A stretch of 64,000 nucleotides of DNA from Elgaria multicarinata webbii (GCF_023053635.1 NC_086176.1:73790536-73854535); one strand, 5' to 3'. Numbered from the stretch's first letter, positions 12,102-23,970 are shown. Numbers and translations are program-made. The notes: generated from the sequence alone by a model not told the origin.

Positions 12102-13109
12102 AATTTAACAGCCACATTGGCAAGGACTATTATGCATATCAACAGCACTTGTTTAGCACATGACTTGCAGCATGAATTGTATTCACAAGTTTGGAAAATA
12201 AAAACCTGTTAGAAGAACACACACAGACACTCATGCACGCACATACTCACTGACCTTAGGATCAAATTATAAATGAGATTTAATGGAAATATACTTATTC
12301 CTTTAGACATCCCTTCATGATTTTGAATATTTTTGTTGAGTTGGCTTGCTTGATCTGGGAGAAGTTGCGATAACAAAAGATGCAGTGAATAACATCAACT
12401 TTTGAACAACTGTTATATAGATGTGACTTGCAAGTGGATAAATATATGGATATCTGGTCTGCTTTTCTTGAAACCTTTGTATAACTCACTCCCCCTTTTT
12501 TTTTTTTTGAATGGTACATATGATGGAAATGATAATTCTATGTATGCAATGTATGGTCCCCTGTCCGTCCGTCCGTCCCCCTTTTTCATGATGTATTTTC
12601 TGTTCTGTTTGTTGATATTCACAATTTTAAAAAAGATGCAGCAAATTTCCAATGTTATCACCTCTGTGGAGTAAACGGACAAATTGCTACTGCTGAGAAT
12701 TTAGCCTGACTTTCCACGTGTGCCTAAGAAAGGTACAAGGGAAAAGATGGCTAATCCCAGACTGTAGCAGGCAGCAGGTGACACATGCAATCAGGATCTC
12801 ACTGCTGAAGTGTGGTTCAATGAATGACATTCTTGAGCAAGTATGGGAAAACACCACATGGGATTTATGCACACAGGAAACCTGCTCACTTCTCAAGCAC
12901 AGGGCAGCAGTAAAAGAGGAAAGCAACCTTCGTGGAGGTCAAAGGTGACTGGCCAGTCAAGTTAATTACGTCAATCGTTTCACTAAAATTGGCAACACTT
13001 TACAGTGGCTTTGCGCATGCACTCTGGGGAGTGCTACAGAACATACTACATGTACAAAGGAAGTGCCTGTGTGCTTATAGCAATAAAGACTGATCTATTC
13101 CGGCAGGCC
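12102..13109. other. Intergenic, nothing recognised
   Basis: Contains a T11 run at about 12499 and a CCGT run (gtccgtccgtccgtcccc) near 12560. No exon is supported. Confidence 0.4.
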
Positions 13110-13288
13110 TATCCAGTGAAATTTTAGAATGTTTTCAGGATGTTTTAATCATGTATGGTATGTTTTAATTCGTTTTAATGTGTATTTTATCTCATGTTTT
13201 TATACTGTTTGTTTTACACTTTGAATTGTTTTAGTTTTTGTGAACCGCCCAGGGAGCTTCGGCTATTGGGCGGTATAAAAATGCAATA

Positions 13289-13331
<43 letters not shown>
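13110..13331 (+). mobile_element. L2 LINE 3' tail with AAT microsatellite
   Basis: Carries the L2 3' UTR of this genome: T-rich segment, then tgaaccgcccagggagcttc and ggctattgggcggtataaaa. The last two form an 8-bp stem hairpin. The tail runs into about 13 AAT units (13288-13331). The same hairpin occurs at 15.36, 26.77, 36.40, 37.80 and 40.14 kb. Confidence 0.8.
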
Positions 13332-14080
13332 TAAAATGTCACCACGTGGCATACTTTGCATGAACACTGCAGACAGAAGTATGTCACTAAAACCCTCCAG
13401 GCCCCTTGCATAAAAAAGGGAAATAAATCCAAAATGCATATGTGAAACTACCCCACCAAGAGAAGAATTTCATTCCCTTTCTTTGAAAAGTGTATTGTAA
13501 AGTCAACTAAGGAATGATAATATTCGTCACAAAGACAGACATTTTCTGCATGAGGAATTTATCATTCCTTCCTCATTGTTTATGGGGTGGTTTTGTTTGT
13601 TTTGTTTCTAGAAAACATCATGACCCTCCAGTTTCAGTTCTGTGTCTAAAGAGCACTTTCAGAAAATATTTTTTAGAGCAAGGAAGTGTGGCATTTAATT
13701 GAGAAAGTGAAAGAAACCACTATTCCCACTTGTTTACTTGCACTATTCTGCTATACCAACTAGAGGCTATGTAGCAGGAAAGGAAATGCTCTTCATGTGG
13801 TGCTTGGATCTCAGTTCTGCAACAAAACCAAAAGTAGATACAGCTAGTTAACAGCCTTGTGCAGAAAAGCTCAAGGAACAGGTTGGATCCAATGATCACT
13901 CAAGTAGATGTGCACTCAAACAAAGGAACTTCCTTCTCCCTCCTTCACCCTGCAGCTGCCATCCCTGCAAGCACCCTAAATCTGCTATGGAGTTCCCAAA
14001 CCCTCCAGAGAAGATTTGGGGGCTGCATGGGGTGGGCTACAGGGGAGTGACCATCTGTTCTTGCCAGTGGTTTCCGCTCC
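13332..14080. other. Intergenic, nothing recognised
   Basis: No supported exon. The last ~100 bases lead into the L2 copy and may hold part of its diverged 5' end. Confidence 0.35.
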
Positions 14081-15422
14081 CCTACCGGATGATCAGTGCT
14101 GGATTCAACCCTGTTGGTTCTCCTGGACCTCTCAGTGGCTTTCGATACCATCGACCATGGTATCCTTCTGGATAGGTTGTCTGAGCTGGGAGTTGGAGGT
14201 ACTGCGTTGCAGTGGTTCCGCTCCTACTTGGATGGCCGATTCCAGAAGGTGGTGCTGGGGGATTATTGCTCTGTGCCGTGGCTCCTAAGCCATGGGGTTC
14301 CGCAGGGCTCTATCTTATCCCCTATGCTGTTTAACATATACATGAAGCCGCTGGGGGAGGTTATCCGGAGATGTGGACTGAGGTGTCATCAATATGCGGA
14401 TGATACCCAGCTCTACTTTTCCTTTTCATCAAACCCAGGTGAGGCAGTGACTGTTCTGAACCAGTGCCTGAGCACGGTAATGGACTGGATGAGGGCTAAT
14501 AAACAAACTCAATCCAGACAAGACGGAGGTACTGTTAGCGGGTGGTTCATCTGTCCGGCGAGGTGATTTTTGCCCTGTCCTAGATGGGGTTGCACTCCCC
14601 TTAAAGGATCGGGTCCGTAGTTTGGGGGTGCTCTTGGATCCAGAACTGTCACTTGAGGCACAGGTGAACTCAGTGGCAAAGAGCACCTTTTATCAGCTTA
14701 GGTTGATATACCAACTGCGCCCTTATCTGGACAGAGATAGCCTAGCTACAGTTATCCATGCTCTGATAACCTCTCGTTTGGATTACTGCAATGCGTTATA
14801 CATGGGGCTGCCTTTGAAAATGGTCCAGAAACTTCAACTGGTACAAAACAGGGCAGCACGGTTACTAACAGGGACTGGACGACGAGACCACATCACGCCA
14901 GTCCTTTTCCAGCTTCATTGGCTGCCAGTCCAGGTACGGCCCGATTCAAAGTGCTGGTATTATCATTTAAAGCCCTAAACGGCTTGGGGCCAGGCTATCT
15001 GAAGGAACGCCTCCTCCCATATGTACCTTCCTGGACCATAACGTCATCCTCAGGGCTCCTTCTCCGCGAGCCCCTGCCAAAGGAAGTGAGGCAGGTGGCT
15101 ACCAGGACGAGGGCCTTCACTGCTGTGGCACCCCACCTGTAGAATAAGCTTCCTAAGGAGGTTTGCTTTTAGATGCCAGCTGAAGACCTTTTTATTCTTC
15201 CAGCATTTTAACAGCCTATAAATACATTTTAACTTGGTATTTTAAATTTGTAATTTTGCATTGCTGCTGTTTTTATATGGTTGAGCTTTTATATTGTATT
15301 TTATATTATGGTTTTATACTGTTGTTTTATACTTTGAATGTTTTTAATTTTTGTGAACCGCCCAGAGAGCTCCGGCTATTGGGCGGTATAGAAATGTAAT
15401 AAATAAAATAAATAAATAAAAC
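14081..15422 (+). mobile_element. L2-clade LINE, 5'-truncated
   Basis: Encodes reverse transcriptase blocks in order: [40 protein letters not shown], and catalytic YADD ([11 protein letters not shown]) at about 14386-14420. The C-terminal region follows, with LGVLLDPELSLEAQVNSV, SRLDYCNALYMGLPLKMVQK and LVQNRAARLLTGT. It is spread over several + strand frames (14096-14566, 14622-14978, 14918-15142), so a few frameshifts separate the blocks. The 3' UTR ends in the ACCGCCCA...TGGGCGGT hairpin (about 15357-15388) and an AATAAATA tail. Endonuclease and ORF1 are absent through 5' truncation. Confidence 0.9.
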
Positions 15423-15700
15423 CCTCTAATTCTTCAACAGAAACATTGTTATCGCTTCATATTCATTGGAAATAAATATCTTATTTGCAAGTTACAGTAT
15501 TAGGTATGGGGAGAGTCAAATTCTATGACATAAATGAAGCCACATTTACACATTCTTTCTGTGTGGTCTAAGAGAGCTCTAACCTCTCAATAGTGCCTTC
15601 TGCTAAATGAGGTACAAACACTGCACTTTATCCAAATGCCCTCACAATCCAAGTTATGGCAGGCAGATCCTGGGGAAAGGGCCCTCTAAGTGATGGCCTG
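15423..15700. other. Intergenic, nothing recognised
   Basis: Short stretch without supported features. Confidence 0.4.
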
Positions 15701-15948
15701 CTGATAGGAAAACACTTTCCCCAGGTAGGGTTGCTTGGCACCTGCCCTGATATCATTTCAGTGCTGGGCAAAGGCCTTTTAATTTAATGTGATCTATTTT
15801 ATCAAGATTGGGGGTGTTTTTATTTCGTAGATTTTTAATCTGTATGCATGTTTTAAACTTGTTTTAGTGTGTGTTTTCAAATGTGGTAAACCACCATGGG
15901 AATTTTGTTTAATGGTGGATATAAATCCCTCAAATAAATTTAGTACAG
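15701..15948 (+). mobile_element. L2-like retroposon 3' tail, diverged
   Basis: A T-rich segment ends in gtaaaccaccatgggaattt and a ggtggatataaatccctcaa phrase with a final AAATAAA. This is the layout of the L2-type 3' tails in this window but with a different hairpin sequence. Family assignment is tentative. Confidence 0.45.
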
Positions 15949-16104
15949 TACTGTTAGGAGTTGCTCAAATGTTATGCAAAAGTCCCTTGCAAAAGTCCCT
16001 TGCAAATCAGATCTGTTTAAGTTTCCAGATAGAGGTTGTATAGCAGAACCATCTGATCTCATACATCCGTGATTGAAGACAGGGATGTAACTACCCATTA
16101 AATT

Positions 16105-16242
16105 AGGGGTGGGCAGCATATGGCCCTCCAGACGTTGTTGGATTACAACTTCCATCAGTCCTGACCAATGGCCATGCTGGCTGTGGCTTACAAGGGTTGG
16201 AGTCAAACAACATTCGGAGGGCCATAAGTTGCTCACTCCTGA
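16105..16242. repeat. Hairpin MITE-like repeat, family A copy 5
   Basis: Left arm aggggtgggcagcatatggc and the right arm catcggag-like complement (cattcggagggccataagtt, gctcactcct) pair over most of their length. Confidence 0.65.
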
Positions 16243-16439
16243 ATTAAACTGATCTCATGGTTTGTTTAAGGAGAATAAGTACCATGTGAACACTTCATCC
16301 CTGCCTAATGCTTCAAAGGCTACAATCCTATGAAAATTTAGTTGGGACTAATCCCATTAATTTAAACTTGAGTTTTATATGGCATCCTCCCCACCTCCCC
16401 CTGCTTAAGGAATCTTGTCCAACACCCATTCCTCAAAAG

Positions 16440-16985
16440 ACCATTCAGACCAAGGGTCCATCTAGTCCAGCATTCTCTTCACACAGTGGCCCACCAGCTG
16501 CTCATGGAAAACCCGCAAGCAGGACATGAGTGCAACCGGACCCTTCCACCCATGTCCCCTAGCAACTGGTGTACAAAGGCATACTGCCTCTGACACTGGA
16601 GGCAGCACATAGCCATCAGGACTAGTAGCCATTAATAGCCTTCTCCTCTAGGAATTTGCCTAACCCACTTTTACAGCCATCCAAATTGGTGGCCATTGCT
16701 ACATCTTGTGGTAGGGAATTCCATAGTTTAACTACGTGCTGTGTGAAGATGTATTTCTTTTTATTTGTCCTGAATCTCCCACCAATCAGCTTCAGGGGAT
16801 GACCTCAGATACTAGTATTATGAGAGAGGGAGAAAAAAAAATCTCCCTATCCACTTTCTCCACATCATGCATCATGTTGTATGCCTCTATCATGTCTCCC
16901 CTTACTTGCCATTTTCTAAGCTAAACAATCCCTGCTGCTATAGCCTTTCCTCACTGGGAAGTTGCTCCAGTCCCTTCACCATGCA
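16440..16985 (-). mobile_element. CR1/L3-like LINE 3' part, old
   Basis: The + strand holds the complement of a CR1/L3 3' end: accaagggtccatctagtcc, then cactttctccacatcatgca and catgtctccccttacttgcc. The last corresponds to the usual C-terminal RGDMI and FSLE region of a CR1-clade ORF2. Several stops interrupt the frame, so it is much older than the 10.9-kb copy. It matches the fragment at the left edge of the window. Confidence 0.7.
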
Positions 16986-17147
16986 AGCAGCTGGTATGGA
17001 TGTGCTTCCAGATGTGATGCTCATTTGGTCCACACTGAACTCAACAGATGGGGCTGTGCACTGGACCACTGGCCATTAGTTGCACAAAAAACCAAGCACA
17101 GTTAGAATTGGGTCAGGATCACTGACCAACCAGTGTTACACCTGTGG

Positions 17148-17250
17148 TGGGGAACATGTTGTTGGACTGCAATTCACATCAGCCCCAGCCAACATAGCCA
17201 ATGGGAGTTGCAGTCCAACAACATCTGGAATCCCTGGAGTACACCAACCC
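17148..17250. repeat. Hairpin MITE-like repeat, family A copy 6
   Basis: gttgttggactgcaattcac pairs with gttgcagtccaacaacatct around a short centre. Confidence 0.65.
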
Positions 17251-18429
17251 AAGATGGCTTATATCCGTACTCCCAGGATAGAACTGTTTTCCGGATGGTA
17301 GAATGAATCCATTGAATTTAGTTCTAACTAAAAATTAAGTTCAAAATATTTACTATGCTCTAATTGAAGTTTGGAAGGGCTGACAAGGGCCACAGTTAAG
17401 TGTGATATTAACATTCCCTGACCAAACAGGGAGTCTCAAAGCTGATTGAAAGCAGCCATACTTTTTTCAAACAAAAAATCCAATGACACAATGCTGCCAC
17501 CTACTGGATAATGTGTGTAGTGTTTGCACACCATTATATAACACAAATGGACAAAACACTCGGTGCATAATTAAATTCACCATTTAAAACAACAACAACT
17601 GCACATAACAACTAGCCATTGTGCACCTTTACCATGCCTCACGGAGAAGGTGTACATTAACAGGGAACTGTACGCCTTTCCGGATCATTATGCATACTGA
17701 TCCCCAGCAGGCCTTGGGGAATGTGCTAATCTTGATCACATTTTTATCAATTTATTTATTAACGTGTGTATATATACCACCTTATTTACGAAAAAGCCAT
17801 CGGGGTAGTAAATAATTTTTTACCTCCACCAGCAATATGCATAATCTCCAACAGGCCTTGGAGAATGTACATATCTCAACAGCCTTTTGCACATTCTCTG
17901 GGCAAAATACGTAATCTCTAAGAAACACACTCTTGGTTTTATCTCTAGTTTAGAGTTGGGCGACGTGCCCCAGCTGGAACTCTTCAGCCATTTCCCCCAC
18001 TTCTCCACTGCTCAGCTGTTTCTCCACTTCTCCACTACTCAGCTGTTTCTCCACTTCTCCGTTATGTGGCAGACACACCCGCTCCAATCATCCATACACA
18101 AACAGTGAATGCATGTGTGTGCATTTGTATGAATGGATTCTCACTCACTCACACACACACACACACACACATCACCTATCCTTACATACAATAGGTCAGG
18201 GAGACAGTTGAGCAAGGGGGATGGGGGCATGGCTGAGGAGTCCTGATCACGGGGAAGGGAGCAGGTAGGGTTGCTAATAGACTTTTCTGTAACCCAGCCC
18301 CCTTTTACCCACTGTCCAACTGTTGTAGAAGGTTTTCTCTTTCCCTCCCAGCGATCCTTATGAAGACAGCCCCCATGTGGCTATTAAGCTTTTTCAGCAG
18401 GATTTCAGGGGGAGGGCAAAGATCTTAAG
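17251..18429. other. Intergenic with short tandem repeats
   Basis: A 27-bp unit (cacttctccactgctcagct and following bases) is repeated about 2.3 times at 17998-18060. A CA run lies at about 18150-18171. Around 17690-17900 the phrase caacaggccttggagaatgt and a near copy (cagcaggccttggggaatgt) occur twice. No gene is supported. Confidence 0.45.
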
Positions 18430-18605
18430 TTTTTAAAACTGAAGGGCTAAAAAGCCTGGGAAAATGAAACGGTCTTCACCACAATGTAGGCTCCAGGCAA
18501 GCATCTCTGGGAAGGGCATTCCACAAGCGGGTGCCATCACTGAAAAGGCCCTCTCTTTAGTAACTACCCGCATCACTTCATTCAGCAGGAGCTGGATCAA
18601 GCATT
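18430..18605 (-). mobile_element. L2 LINE fragment, old
   Basis: The + strand reads ggaagggcattccacaagcg, then actgaaaaggccctctcttt. This is the complement of the well-known L2 3'-proximal region, also seen in the 40.1-41.1 kb copy as catcggggagatcattccac and ccaagaaggccctctccctt. Diverged; no frame kept. Confidence 0.6.
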
Positions 18606-18784
18606 GTTGTTCCACCAGTGGAAGACATACCACTGATGGGACTTCGCAGGTCTTTATCCCCGGCCCCCGCAGCCTCCCATGTGTCCCCCAAGTCTGCTTT
18701 AGAGGGTTGGGGGACTCTCTGGAACAAATGTGGAGGTGCAAGAGGGAGCAGAGGACTGGGAAATCCCATTCTGCCCAGGATTTC

Positions 18785-18992
18785 TTGGCACCTGTATGCA
18801 GTCACTATGTGGCTAGAACTCAGGAGACTTGGGTTCTAGGCCCCACTCACCCATGAAGCTCACCAGGTGAGTTTGGTTCCGTCACTGATTCTCAGCCTAA
18901 CCTACCTCACAGGGTTGTTGTGAGGGTAAAATGGAGTGGAGGAGGACCATATAAGCTGCCTTGTTTCAAGAGGAAAAAAGGTGGAGTATAAA
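18785..18992 (+). mobile_element. tRNA-type SINE
   Basis: The 5' half contains a B-box-like phrase (ggttctaggccccactcacc). The body contains cctaacctacctcacagggt and tgttgtgagggtaaaatgga, then ataagctgcc and a gtggagtataaata tail. This is the abundant amniote tRNA-derived SINE layout. The tail was used as a target by the hAT-like element that follows directly. Confidence 0.65.
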
Positions 18993-19412
18993 TAGGGTGA
19001 CCAACTGTCAGGATTTCCCCGGATTTGTCCTGGTTTTTGTTCTTTCCATGGTGTCAGGGGGGATTTTCTATAATTTTCAATAATGTCCTGGAATGACACA
19101 CCTTCCCCTTTAAGGCTGCCATTAGCATGGCAGGAGGGAATGACATGCTTTCTTGAGGCACATCATTCCCCCACCCCGAGCTCCAATTGAGGTCTTAAAG
19201 GGGAAAGTGGGTCATTCGTGGACATTATAGAAAAGGCCCCAATTGGAGTGGATGGTGGTGGTGCAGAATGAAATCCTTTCCCCTCCTCCACTCCAATCGG
19301 GTTCTTTAAGGTGGCGGGGGAATAACGTACTTTCTGCATGACTCAGAAAGCTGCTTCCCCACACACACACACTAGGTGTCCACTTTTTTGGTTTCCCAAA
19401 TATGGTCACCCT
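18993..19412. mobile_element. Non-autonomous hAT-like element, family D, with target duplication
   Basis: Ends agggtgacc... and ...ggtcaccct are inverted. The flanks repeat gtataaata on both sides (about 18984-18992 and 19414-19422), an 8-9 bp target-site duplication as expected for hAT elements. It sits in the tail of a SINE. The interior has two T/C-rich halves with inverted similarity (cattcccccaccccgagctc and related phrases) and no frame. A related element with the same ends is at 38.93-39.70 kb. Confidence 0.65.
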
Positions 19413-19934
19413 AGTATAAATAAAGAAATGTTTGGGATATTTTTCTCTTTAAAAAAAACCATGTCCTAAGCTTGCAATGTACTTCCAAACTAATTCTGTG
19501 TGGCTAGAAAGGGAAAATCCCTAGCAGAAGAACCAGATTTTCCTGTGTTCTGCAGGTTTTTTGCCAGCAGGCTAAAAGGTGTGTGTGTGAGAGGTGGGAT
19601 GTTTTCCTTTTTTGTTGTTTCCTGATTCAGGGTCTTTTAGAAGAAAACACTTTCCCTCCCAGGAATGAAATAAATGATGCCAGTTCCAGAATTATTGTCA
19701 TTTTCCCCTATTCCAGGGATACCCTGGAGGAACAAGAAGGATTTGGGTCACATGCTACAGAGTGACAACAGGGAGTTTGTGTGTGAGAGAAAATGTGTGG
19801 GGTGGGTCTCTGTGTGTGGGATGTACCTGAGCGAATGAAGTTTGGGTGTATGTATATCTATGTGTAAACGGAGTATGTCTGTGTGTCTGTATGCATGTGT
19901 ATAGAAATGAGTGGATTGGCTCCAGGCAAGCATG
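19413..19934. other. Intergenic with TG-rich simple sequence
   Basis: TG-rich, imperfect simple sequence at about 19576-19600 and 19778-19900. No gene is supported. Confidence 0.4.
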
Positions 19935-20215
19935 GGGGATTCCACACGTCGTACTCAGGCCGCTTCCATCCGCCCCCAGTGCACCCCGAAAACAATCGTG
20001 TAACTTGCCTGTAAAAGAGATGAGGAAGAGGCGTCCTTGCCGGCGCCGCCAGAGAGCTCGGCGAGCTCTCCGTCCCGGCCGGCAAGGAGGGAGGTGGGTG
20101 GCGGCGGCAAGGACGCCTCTTCCTCGTCTCTTTTACAGGTAAGTTACACAATCGTTTTCGGGGTGCACTGGGGGCGGATGGAAGCGGCCTGAGTACGACG
20201 TGTGGATGGGCCCCA
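19935..20215. repeat. GC-rich near-perfect palindrome (young MITE-like element)
   Basis: The left arm starts ccacacgtcgtactcaggcc and runs about 105 bp through cctgtaaaagagatgaggaa to gaggcgtccttgccg. The right arm is its near-perfect complement, ending ggcctgagtacgacgtgtgg. Only a handful of mismatches are seen over the arms. The centre is extremely GC-rich (ctcggcgagctctccgtccc). Both flanks hold a CATG, which may be a target duplication but is palindromic and so ambiguous. The frames open here on both strands reflect the palindrome, not a gene. Confidence 0.7.
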
Positions 20216-20334
20216 TGTCAGTAGGCCAAATGTTCATTTTGGACTGTGCCCCCTTCACACTGTTGGGGTGTGTGTGTCTGTGTCCCCTCCCCCCATATGC
20301 TCATTTGGAGTCAATTCAGCCCTTGGGCCAAAAA

Positions 20335-20560
20335 AGTTTATCTCATTTTTGAGATAGTTTTATCTTGCTTTTCCCCTCCAAAAGAAAAGAAAAGAAAAAG
20401 GAGCCACTCAAAGCGGCTTGCAAAATATAAAAGCATAAAAGCAGTCACTAACCATTAAAACACACAAACAAGCTAAAAGCAGAAGCAAAGCCACAAAAAA
20501 AAACCAAAGCCACAGTCAATAAATAAAATTAAGCAACGTCAACAGAGTCAAAGGCTTGTT
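20335..20560 (-). mobile_element. LINE/SINE 3' tail fragment
   Basis: The + strand reads ccactcaaagcggcttgcaa then aatataaaagcataaaagca, the complement of a common retroposon 3' tail (gccgctttgagtgg). A weaker relative lies at 23.69-23.85 kb. Clade not determined. Confidence 0.4.
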
Positions 20561-20743
20561 TAAAGAGAAATGTCCTCACTTGCCCATGGCACACAGCCAA
20601 AGCAGAAGCTGGCTTCACTACTTGGGGCAGGGAATGTCATGGCAGGGTGTGAGCACAGAGGAAGTCCTCTTGCACACTGAAGGCAGCAGCACACGCAAGA
20701 GGGACACAGAAGCTAATCCTTACAGATGGGAGGTTCACATTGG

Positions 20744-21206
20744 ATAGGGATGCAGAACCCTTTTCAGTCTGGGGGCTGGATTCCTCCCTCCCAGAAATCA
20801 ATCCCGCAAACCAAGCCCCTCCCCTGACAACGTTCTGCTCCACCCATGTTAGCTTTTTCAGTGCAGAAAGGGGCAGAGATGCCTCTCTGTGTATGGAGAA
20901 AGGGTTTCAGGCAGCACTCAGAGGAGCTGACTCTGAATGCTGCGCATCATCCTGACTGGGACAATGTGCAAAGGGACTCAGCCAGTGTTTGTAAGAGCCA
21001 CTCTCCTAAGTGCTGGCTGAGTCTCAGTCTGGGAATCCAGTGTCATCTCCAATCACTGATTGGAGATAACAGAGGTAATTCCTTTCCCAGTCTCAGGGTG
21101 GGGCCTGAGAGAGAGCAGGTCCTCAAACAGAACCTCCACAGGCCAGAGTGTGACCTTCTTTGGGCTGCATCTACTTTGTCGGCCAGAAGTTATGCACCCC
21201 TGACAT
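20744..21206. mobile_element. Charlie-like (hAT) non-autonomous element
   Basis: Left end tagggatgcagaaccc and right end tatgcacccctgaca are imperfect inverted repeats of the CAGGGGTG type. An internal hairpin (ccaatcactgattggagata) lies near 21050. A related piece with a ttatctccgatcagagataa hairpin lies at 32.74-32.99 kb. No coding capacity. Confidence 0.5.
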
Positions 21207-21276
21207 AGGAGGAGAGGCCCCTTCAGGTAACGAGGTCCCAGCCAATTAGTTCTTTAAAGCTGTTATCTAGCATCTT

Positions 21277-21585
21277 GGGCCCTGTTTATATGACAACAGG
21301 ATTGCCCCTCATTAAATATAAACCCAAATTTTCATTGAGTCAAATCTAGGTAAAGAACGTCACACTGCAGCAGCAGCAGCGATTTATTTCCTGAACTTTT
21401 TTATAGTGCAGTTATAAATGCGCATATACGATGATTAGATGCTATGTAGTAGAGACGATGGAAGCAATAAATAAATCCGCAGATTCATATAACAGACAAA
21501 CCGGGAGCGGGGGGCTGCATCATGTGTCTTGAAACATGAATATGCACATTTAGATCAGGGTAAACAAGCTGTATAGACAAGCCCC
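21277..21585. mobile_element. Non-autonomous hAT-like element, family E, short form
   Basis: Ends gggccctgtttatatgac and gtatagacaagcccc are imperfect inverted repeats. Inside are cgtcacactgcagcagcagc and a terminal aatatgcacatttagatcag, both with clear counterparts in the 1.06-kb element at 25541-26603. This copy looks like an internally shortened relative. Confidence 0.6.
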
Positions 21586-22522
21586 AGAACTGCAAGTGGC
21601 AAATTTTCACTGAATGAATTTTGATATTGCATGATACTGTGATTCAAGGTGATATCATTCTTACTCTAAGGTGAATTTATAGTACATCATTGTCAAGTTT
21701 AATTATGGGTTTGAACTAAATCTGATGATGGATTTCTTTTGTGTTCTTTTTCCTTGAGGAAATATTTCCCTTTATTTAGGTTACACGCAATGTCATCGGT
21801 GGTTTGAGATGGGTGGTGTATTTTAAGTGGGTGGTGTTGTAATACTCCTTGAAACAATGACACCATATTTGTGGAGAAGGAACTGTAGAGCCTAACCTGC
21901 TTCTACACATGGGTCACTGCGCTGGATGGAGGCAAATAACTAATGCAGTTCAATGGTGGCATAAGGTGTCAAGGGAAATTATGGAATCCCCTTTCTTGGC
22001 TGAGTTCTTAAAAGGTGGGACACTCTGAGCAATTAATATAGATATAGCAGTGGAGGCTGGTGGCTCCAATGTCAGTGGGGAACTGAATTTGGTCAGAACC
22101 AGTCAGCACTCCAAAGGAGCTATCTAAGGTGCTTTGGTTCTGACTGAAACCAGAACAGATTCTTCACCCCACTGACATCATAGCTGCGAGCCTCCACTGG
22201 CATACAAAACAAGCCCATCATGTTTACTCAGAAGTAAAACCCCACCGTATTCAGTGGAGCTTATTCTCCATAGTGGCAAAAGTGGCTCAACTATCTAGGT
22301 GTAAGGTCCCCCTGAACACATATAAGGGTTACCTTTGATTCGGCATGTTTAGGAATGCAGTGAATTCCCCTGAAAATAAATAAATTCTGCATTTAGCCCT
22401 TTCTGGCTTCAGAATATATATATTATGCATGTTGTTTCAGCCACAGGAGGCTGCTATAGCTACAACACCAATGTTTATATCCAGTTAACACCAACTGCTG
22501 ACACACAACAGTGATCTATTTA
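21586..22522. other. Intergenic, nothing recognised
   Basis: An inverted pair (gtggaggctggtggctccaa near 22052 and cgagcctccactggcat near 22188) brackets about 140 bp and may be another small MITE. No exon is supported. Confidence 0.4.
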
Positions 22523-22878
22523 TGAGCTTCATCAGATGAACATTTTATGCTCGTTACTGGGCACTCATGGATTTTTCGCAGGTCCCTCACATGACGTCTT
22601 CTGCCTCCCATGAACCTTCTGTCCATTCTAGCCTTCTTGGCACAACAAAAACCACCTCAGTAAGTCCAGCATGTTTAAAGATGGAAGTTGCCGCTATCTC
22701 CTGCTTTGTGCAGGAGAAGCAGCAGGATCAAAATGGCCCACTTATGGGTCACGTGCAAGTTGTTTACTTCCTTTTTCAAAAGAGTAATGAGGAAGTAATG
22801 AGGAACAAATGCGTGAGCAGAGAAGCGAAGGAAAATAAATGGGATTTCCCCACCCCCACCCCGTGTGATGATGCTCCA
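22523..22878 (-). mobile_element. Non-autonomous DNA element, family F, copy 1
   Basis: Read on the minus strand it runs from gctttggagcatcatcacac through the phrase gcaggagatagcggcaactt and a cagtaacgagcataaaatgt segment to a ctgatgaagctc end. The same order occurs on the + strand at 24250-24605 and 31853-32196. All three lack an open frame and share imperfect inverted ends of the form AGCTCCATCACAC. Confidence 0.65.
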
Positions 22879-23590
22879 AAGCTGCTGCAATTCCTCCTGG
22901 TGTGTTATTAATGGAAACTATAGCAAACTAAGACTGCATCACTGACAAATTAGCATCTTAATCTATTGACAGGGCTCACGAAGATACGCCATCTTTAATA
23001 ATGACACTTCATGCAGATGAGATTGGAGCCAGATTTAAGCTGGATCAACTCTGCTGACTGGAGTGGAAATCCTTACCTCCCCCCGCCCACCAGGAATGGA
23101 GTGGAAAGCCCTCTCCTTCAGGGGTCGATAGGGGTTTACCCTGGCAAGGAGTCCGGCTTAGGGATGCCAACAGGTACAGCTTCACTCAGGCAGGGCAGGG
23201 ACAATGTGTCCAGTTCTATAACAGCTGTGTAAGTTGGAGTGCAGCCTTCACTGTATCAACATAGGGGTTATTCCAACCCATGCACAGCCAGATCTGTTTG
23301 CTACGCTAATAAATAAATAGTGGGGGAGGGAGAGAACAACTGAAGAGGGCTTTTGATTACAAGAGAGCTCTGAAAATTGGGTATTTGTATGTCTAGCCAT
23401 TGAAACTGAGACTATGACTTTTACCCCATATAGATTTTGGCCAGGGGCGAACACTGAGTCACATGTGGGACAGAATGTTGGGCAGGGAGTTCCATTTCCT
23501 CTTCCCACATGTGAATCAGCCTTGAGGGAGCATCCAGTAACAGCTAGGAATGTGTGTCTGGGCTTGCAGAATGCTAGCTAGCTAGCTAGC
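22879..23590. other. Intergenic, nothing recognised
   Basis: A GCTA microsatellite lies at 23574-23592. No exon or element is supported. Confidence 0.4.
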
Positions 23591-23687
23591 TAAGGGTGCA
23601 ATCCTATGCATGTTTGGATAGATAAAGTCCTAAAACTCCCAACATTGTCTTTTTTCTATCTAAATATGCATAGGATTGCACCCTAAA
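23591..23687. repeat. Hairpin repeat, family B copy 2 (best preserved)
   Basis: taagggtgcaatcctatgca pairs with tgcataggattgcaccctaa over the full arm, with a 40-bp loop. Clean perfect-type inverted repeat. Confidence 0.7.
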
Positions 23688-23970
23688 GTATTTTTACCCT
23701 GCCTTTCAGTTATAAAAACTTCAAATGGCTTGTAGAACACAAAGAAATAATCAAAACATTGCAAAATATAAATGACAAAACTGCATAAAAACAGCACAGC
23801 AGATAAAATAACATCAATATCCAAAACAGCAGAGCAACCATGTCAATTAAACATTTAAGGCTGCAACCCTATTCCCATTTACCTGGGAGTAAGTCCCATT
23901 GAACTTGAGGCTTACTGGTGTGTGTGTGTGTGTGTCTCTCTCTGTGTGTGTATTCTGTGTGTGTGTGTGT

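Noticed and set aside
18464-18856. Open frame of 130 codons near the SINE at 18.8 kb
   Set aside because: It overlaps an antisense L2 fragment and a SINE; there is no protein similarity.
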